From positions 1 through 6,796 of the forward strand of contig CAMWQQ010000082.1 of NCBI GenBank assembly GCA_947176455.1: a stretch of DNA of 6,796 bases. Reading direction: 5' to 3'. How positions within the stretch are numbered: the first letter of the stretch is position 1; every line of letters starts with the position of its first letter. Below are positions 4,999 through 6,796 of the stretch, one piece after another. A program made the translations under genes and the position numbers. The notes beneath the pieces were generated by a model. That model searched no databases. It was not told the DNA's origin and saw nothing but the letters and a program-made list of their open reading frames with translations. Origin of the DNA: an uncultured Odoribacter sp. GTDB taxonomy: Bacteria > Bacteroidota > Bacteroidia > Bacteroidales > Marinifilaceae.

Positions 4999-6519
4999 TT
5001 AGCATTTGATAAAGTCTTTTCCGATTCCCGGCATGGCGTCGGGATATTCTTTTAGCGTTTTACCAGTGACGGTGTCGTACACGTGAATCGTGGTCGTGTT
5101 TTTCTGTTTGTTGTACAGGTAGACTATGGTGCAATAATCTGCATCTTTTGTTCCAGAACCAACAACTAACGGAAAAATGCCTACAATTTCGTATTCTGCC
5201 GGAAAACTCTTGAATGGTACGGGGTCCGGATTGAAAGCGGTGATGTTCAGGTAATCGAATTTATAGATGTCGTGTCGGGTGACGTAAAAACCGTAGCGTT
5301 GCGAGAAGGCACCGAACCAGTCAATGGATTCTTCTGCGACTTGCTGCGGCAGGGGGATGGTTTTATTCCAGACAGGAACCTTGAAAGCTTTGTTCGCTTG
5401 GTCATAGTTAATGTCAAATTCGTAAAGATTGTAACTGTCGTTCACTTTGCCGATGATATATATAGAGTACCGTTTATTGATACCCAAGCCCGTATATTCG
5501 GTGAATATGTTGCAGATGCTGTCTAACCGGAAAGGCGTTCCGTCTTCCGCCAGGAGTTGCTCTTCCGGTAGGTTGTATGCATGGAAACAAGAAAGGGTAT
5601 TGTCCTTGTAGCGAATGATGTTGGCTTTTTTTAGTCTAAGGAATTGTTTGGAAGCCAGGATTTGGGCAACGTTTTCGCCTTTCAAGTAGGTTTGGTCGTC
5701 AAAAATCGGTAATTTTTTATCCATTCCGTTAAACGCATATAGTTTGTCGTTCATCACGAGGAAGCGGGTACCTCCATCGCAATGGCGGACGGAGCGAAAA
5801 TTCAAGGTCGTTTCCGAACCAAAGTAGATGCGTTCCCGGATAGGCGATACGATTTTTCCGATGGGCAAGTCGAAATCGGCTTTGGTGTTGTCTTTTAATA
5901 AGCTGATGGAGCAACCATACCCCGGAGCTTGGTCGGTGAATATCAACAGTTCCGATGTTGCAATCATCGCTCCGCGGAATTTTCCGCTGATGGGGTCGTC
6001 TGCTCCGTTGACCAAGGCGTTCATGCCGGCAGTCAGGCGGGTGAATGCCTCCGGATTGCCTTGCAGGGATGCCCAGTCCACGCCGTTTTCCGTTTCATAG
6101 ACGGCGATGTAGGTCGGGGTCAGGTTGGAATAGACCTCGACGCTGAATATTTGCCGGAATTCCAGTCCGTTCTCCGTGTTTCGCACGATGAGGACGCCCG
6201 GAATTGTTTTTTGATTTTCGTAGTGTTTGGGACGGGTAATCAGCCAATTCAGGTTTTGTTCTCTTCCCACCGTATCCCTGCCGATAATCCAGCGGTAGAC
6301 GTAGTTCTCCAGACGGCTGTCCGGCGTGTAGCTGATTTCGGGTTCTAATTTCAGCGTGTCGCCCATGTAAAGGACGTGACTGGTGCCTTCCAAGGGTTGC
6401 AACCCCTTGATGGACAGGACATGTTCAAAGTCGCGGGTTGCCAGACTGTCCTTGGCGTCGAAACAGGAAGCCAGGAACAGAATCATTGCCGCCGATATAA
6501 AATAAAGTATGCTTTTCAT
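4999..6519 (-). CDS. PKD-like family lipoprotein (506 aa)
   Basis: Starts with a lipoprotein signal peptide: K2, a hydrophobic core at about 4-16, and lipobox L16-A17-S18-C19, so Cys19 should be lipidated. The following residues F-D-A-K-D contain acidic and Lys residues in the region where Bacteroidota surface-export signals lie, so surface display is possible but the match is loose. Residues about 35-133 resemble an Ig/PKD-like domain with the core Y73-V-Y-R-W77 and a later N-L-N-W segment, then P-T-Y-I-A-V-Y-E-T, which introduces a longer Tyr- and Asp-rich C-terminal region of probable beta structure, perhaps propeller-like. This layout matches the PKD-like family (PKD_2) proteins that accompany SusD and DUF4843 genes. 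AAGGAG seven bases before the ATG supports the start. The gap to the upstream DUF4843 gene is 11 bases. Probable role is an accessory surface lipoprotein of a SusCD uptake system; ligand unknown. Confidence 0.87.
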   Translation of the reverse strand: MKSILYFISAAMILFLASCFDAKDSLATRDFEHVLSIKGLQPLEGTSHVLYMGDTLKLEPEISYTPDSRLENYVYRWIIGRDTVGREQNLNWLITRPKHYENQKTIPGVLIVRNTENGLEFRQIFSVEVYSNLTPTYIAVYETENGVDWASLQGNPEAFTRLTAGMNALVNGADDPISGKFRGAMIATSELLIFTDQAPGYGCSISLLKDNTKADFDLPIGKIVSPIRERIYFGSETTLNFRSVRHCDGGTRFLVMNDKLYAFNGMDKKLPIFDDQTYLKGENVAQILASKQFLRLKKANIIRYKDNTLSCFHAYNLPEEQLLAEDGTPFRLDSICNIFTEYTGLGINKRYSIYIIGKVNDSYNLYEFDINYDQANKAFKVPVWNKTIPLPQQVAEESIDWFGAFSQRYGFYVTRHDIYKFDYLNITAFNPDPVPFKSFPAEYEIVGIFPLVVGSGTKDADYCTIVYLYNKQKNTTTIHVYDTVTGKTLKEYPDAMPGIGKDFIKC

Positions 6520-6526
6520 GCTGTTT

Positions 6527-6532
6527 CTCCTT
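6527..6532 (-). promoter_or_regulatory. Shine-Dalgarno site for the PKD-like lipoprotein
   Basis: On the minus strand this reads AAGGAG, seven bases before the ATG at 6517-6519. It overlaps the TAA stop codon of the DUF4843 gene by two bases, so termination and re-initiation can be linked. It decides the start of the lipoprotein. Confidence 0.7.
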
Positions 6533-6796
6533 ATTCGTTAAAAAAAATTCGGTTGCCGTTTTCGTCGTATTCTTCGTGGTCCTCGAACCATTGCGTTGCC
6601 ACCTCTATCCAGTACTCGAGGATGACACTATTGCCGGGGTCGGACCATTCCGGGTCTGTGATTTTGCTGATTTCCAAAAATTTGGCACATTTTCTCGGGT
6701 GATAGGTAATCTTATTCAATTTGGACGCTTTTGTCCAAAATACGGGAGGGGTATTGACGTTTTTCATGAAATCTATTTCAATGGATTGCAATTCCC
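6531..6796 (-). CDS. DUF4843 domain-containing protein, C-terminal part (start outside window)
   Basis: The frame is open from the right edge to a TAA at 6531-6533, giving about 88 codons. A TTG at 6789-6791 should not be read as the start, because the frame continues upstream of it (Glu-Leu-Gln) and the protein lacks its signal peptide and N-terminal domain. The visible end has the features I associate with the C-terminus of DUF4843 proteins: a Y-H-P-R-K-C-A-K-F-L-E-I segment followed by T-D-P-E-W, then E-Y-W-I and a final D-E-N-G-N-R-I-x-F. DUF4843 proteins are usually lipoproteins of about 230-280 residues encoded right after susD-like genes and before PKD-like lipoprotein genes, exactly the order seen here. 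Role is accessory to an outer-membrane SusCD-type transporter; the precise function is unknown. Confidence 0.85.
   Translation of the reverse strand, partial: ELQSIEIDFMKNVNTPPVFWTKASKLNKITYHPRKCAKFLEISKITDPEWSDPGNSVILEYWIEVATQWFEDHEEYDENGNRIFFNE

Noticed and set aside
6789..6791. TTG as the start codon of the rightmost gene
   Set aside because: The frame continues to the window edge without a stop, and the visible protein is only the C-terminal part of a DUF4843-like protein.

Overview
The window reads as a piece of one long, tightly packed operon from a member of the Bacteroidota, most likely Bacteroidales. The evidence for the lineage is the neighbouring pair of a DUF4843 protein and a PKD-like lipoprotein, which normally sit directly downstream of SusC/SusD outer-membrane uptake genes in this group. 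Patchy Shine-Dalgarno sites, A/T-rich leaders and two DUF4857-like proteins point the same way. Genus cannot be fixed from the sequence; base composition looks roughly balanced by eye.

All eight genes lie on the minus strand, so transcription runs from the right edge to the left edge. In order of transcription: (1) the C-terminal part of a DUF4843 protein, cut by the right edge; (2) a PKD-like lipoprotein, probably at the cell surface; (3) an ABC-type ATPase; (4) a six-helix permease; (5) a large membrane-anchored DUF4857-like protein; (6) a second permease, paralogous to 4; (7) a second DUF4857-like protein, paralogous to 5; (8) the N-terminal half of a small HsmA-family (TIGR03987) membrane protein, cut by the left edge. 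Gaps between genes are 18 bases or less and two junctions are 4-base ATGA overlaps. No stretch longer than 18 bases is non-coding, and I see no promoter, terminator, RNA gene, CRISPR array or mobile element. The promoter should lie outside the window to the right, probably upstream of a SusC-like gene.

The main point of interest is the five-gene block at about 212-4983: one ATPase followed by two tandem copies of a [permease + DUF4857-like] module. The copies have diverged strongly but keep clear signature blocks. The simplest model is an ABC-2-type complex with a homodimeric ATPase, a heterodimeric permease and two non-identical periplasmic domains, each tethered by three membrane helices. 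The ATPase has a Bacteroidota-flavoured set of motifs (MSCGQ signature, Walker B ending in Asp-Asp). The substrate is unknown. Placement behind a SusCD/DUF4843/PKD-type surface uptake set suggests the complex handles, exports or processes something linked to the ligand captured by that surface system, but this is inference from gene order.
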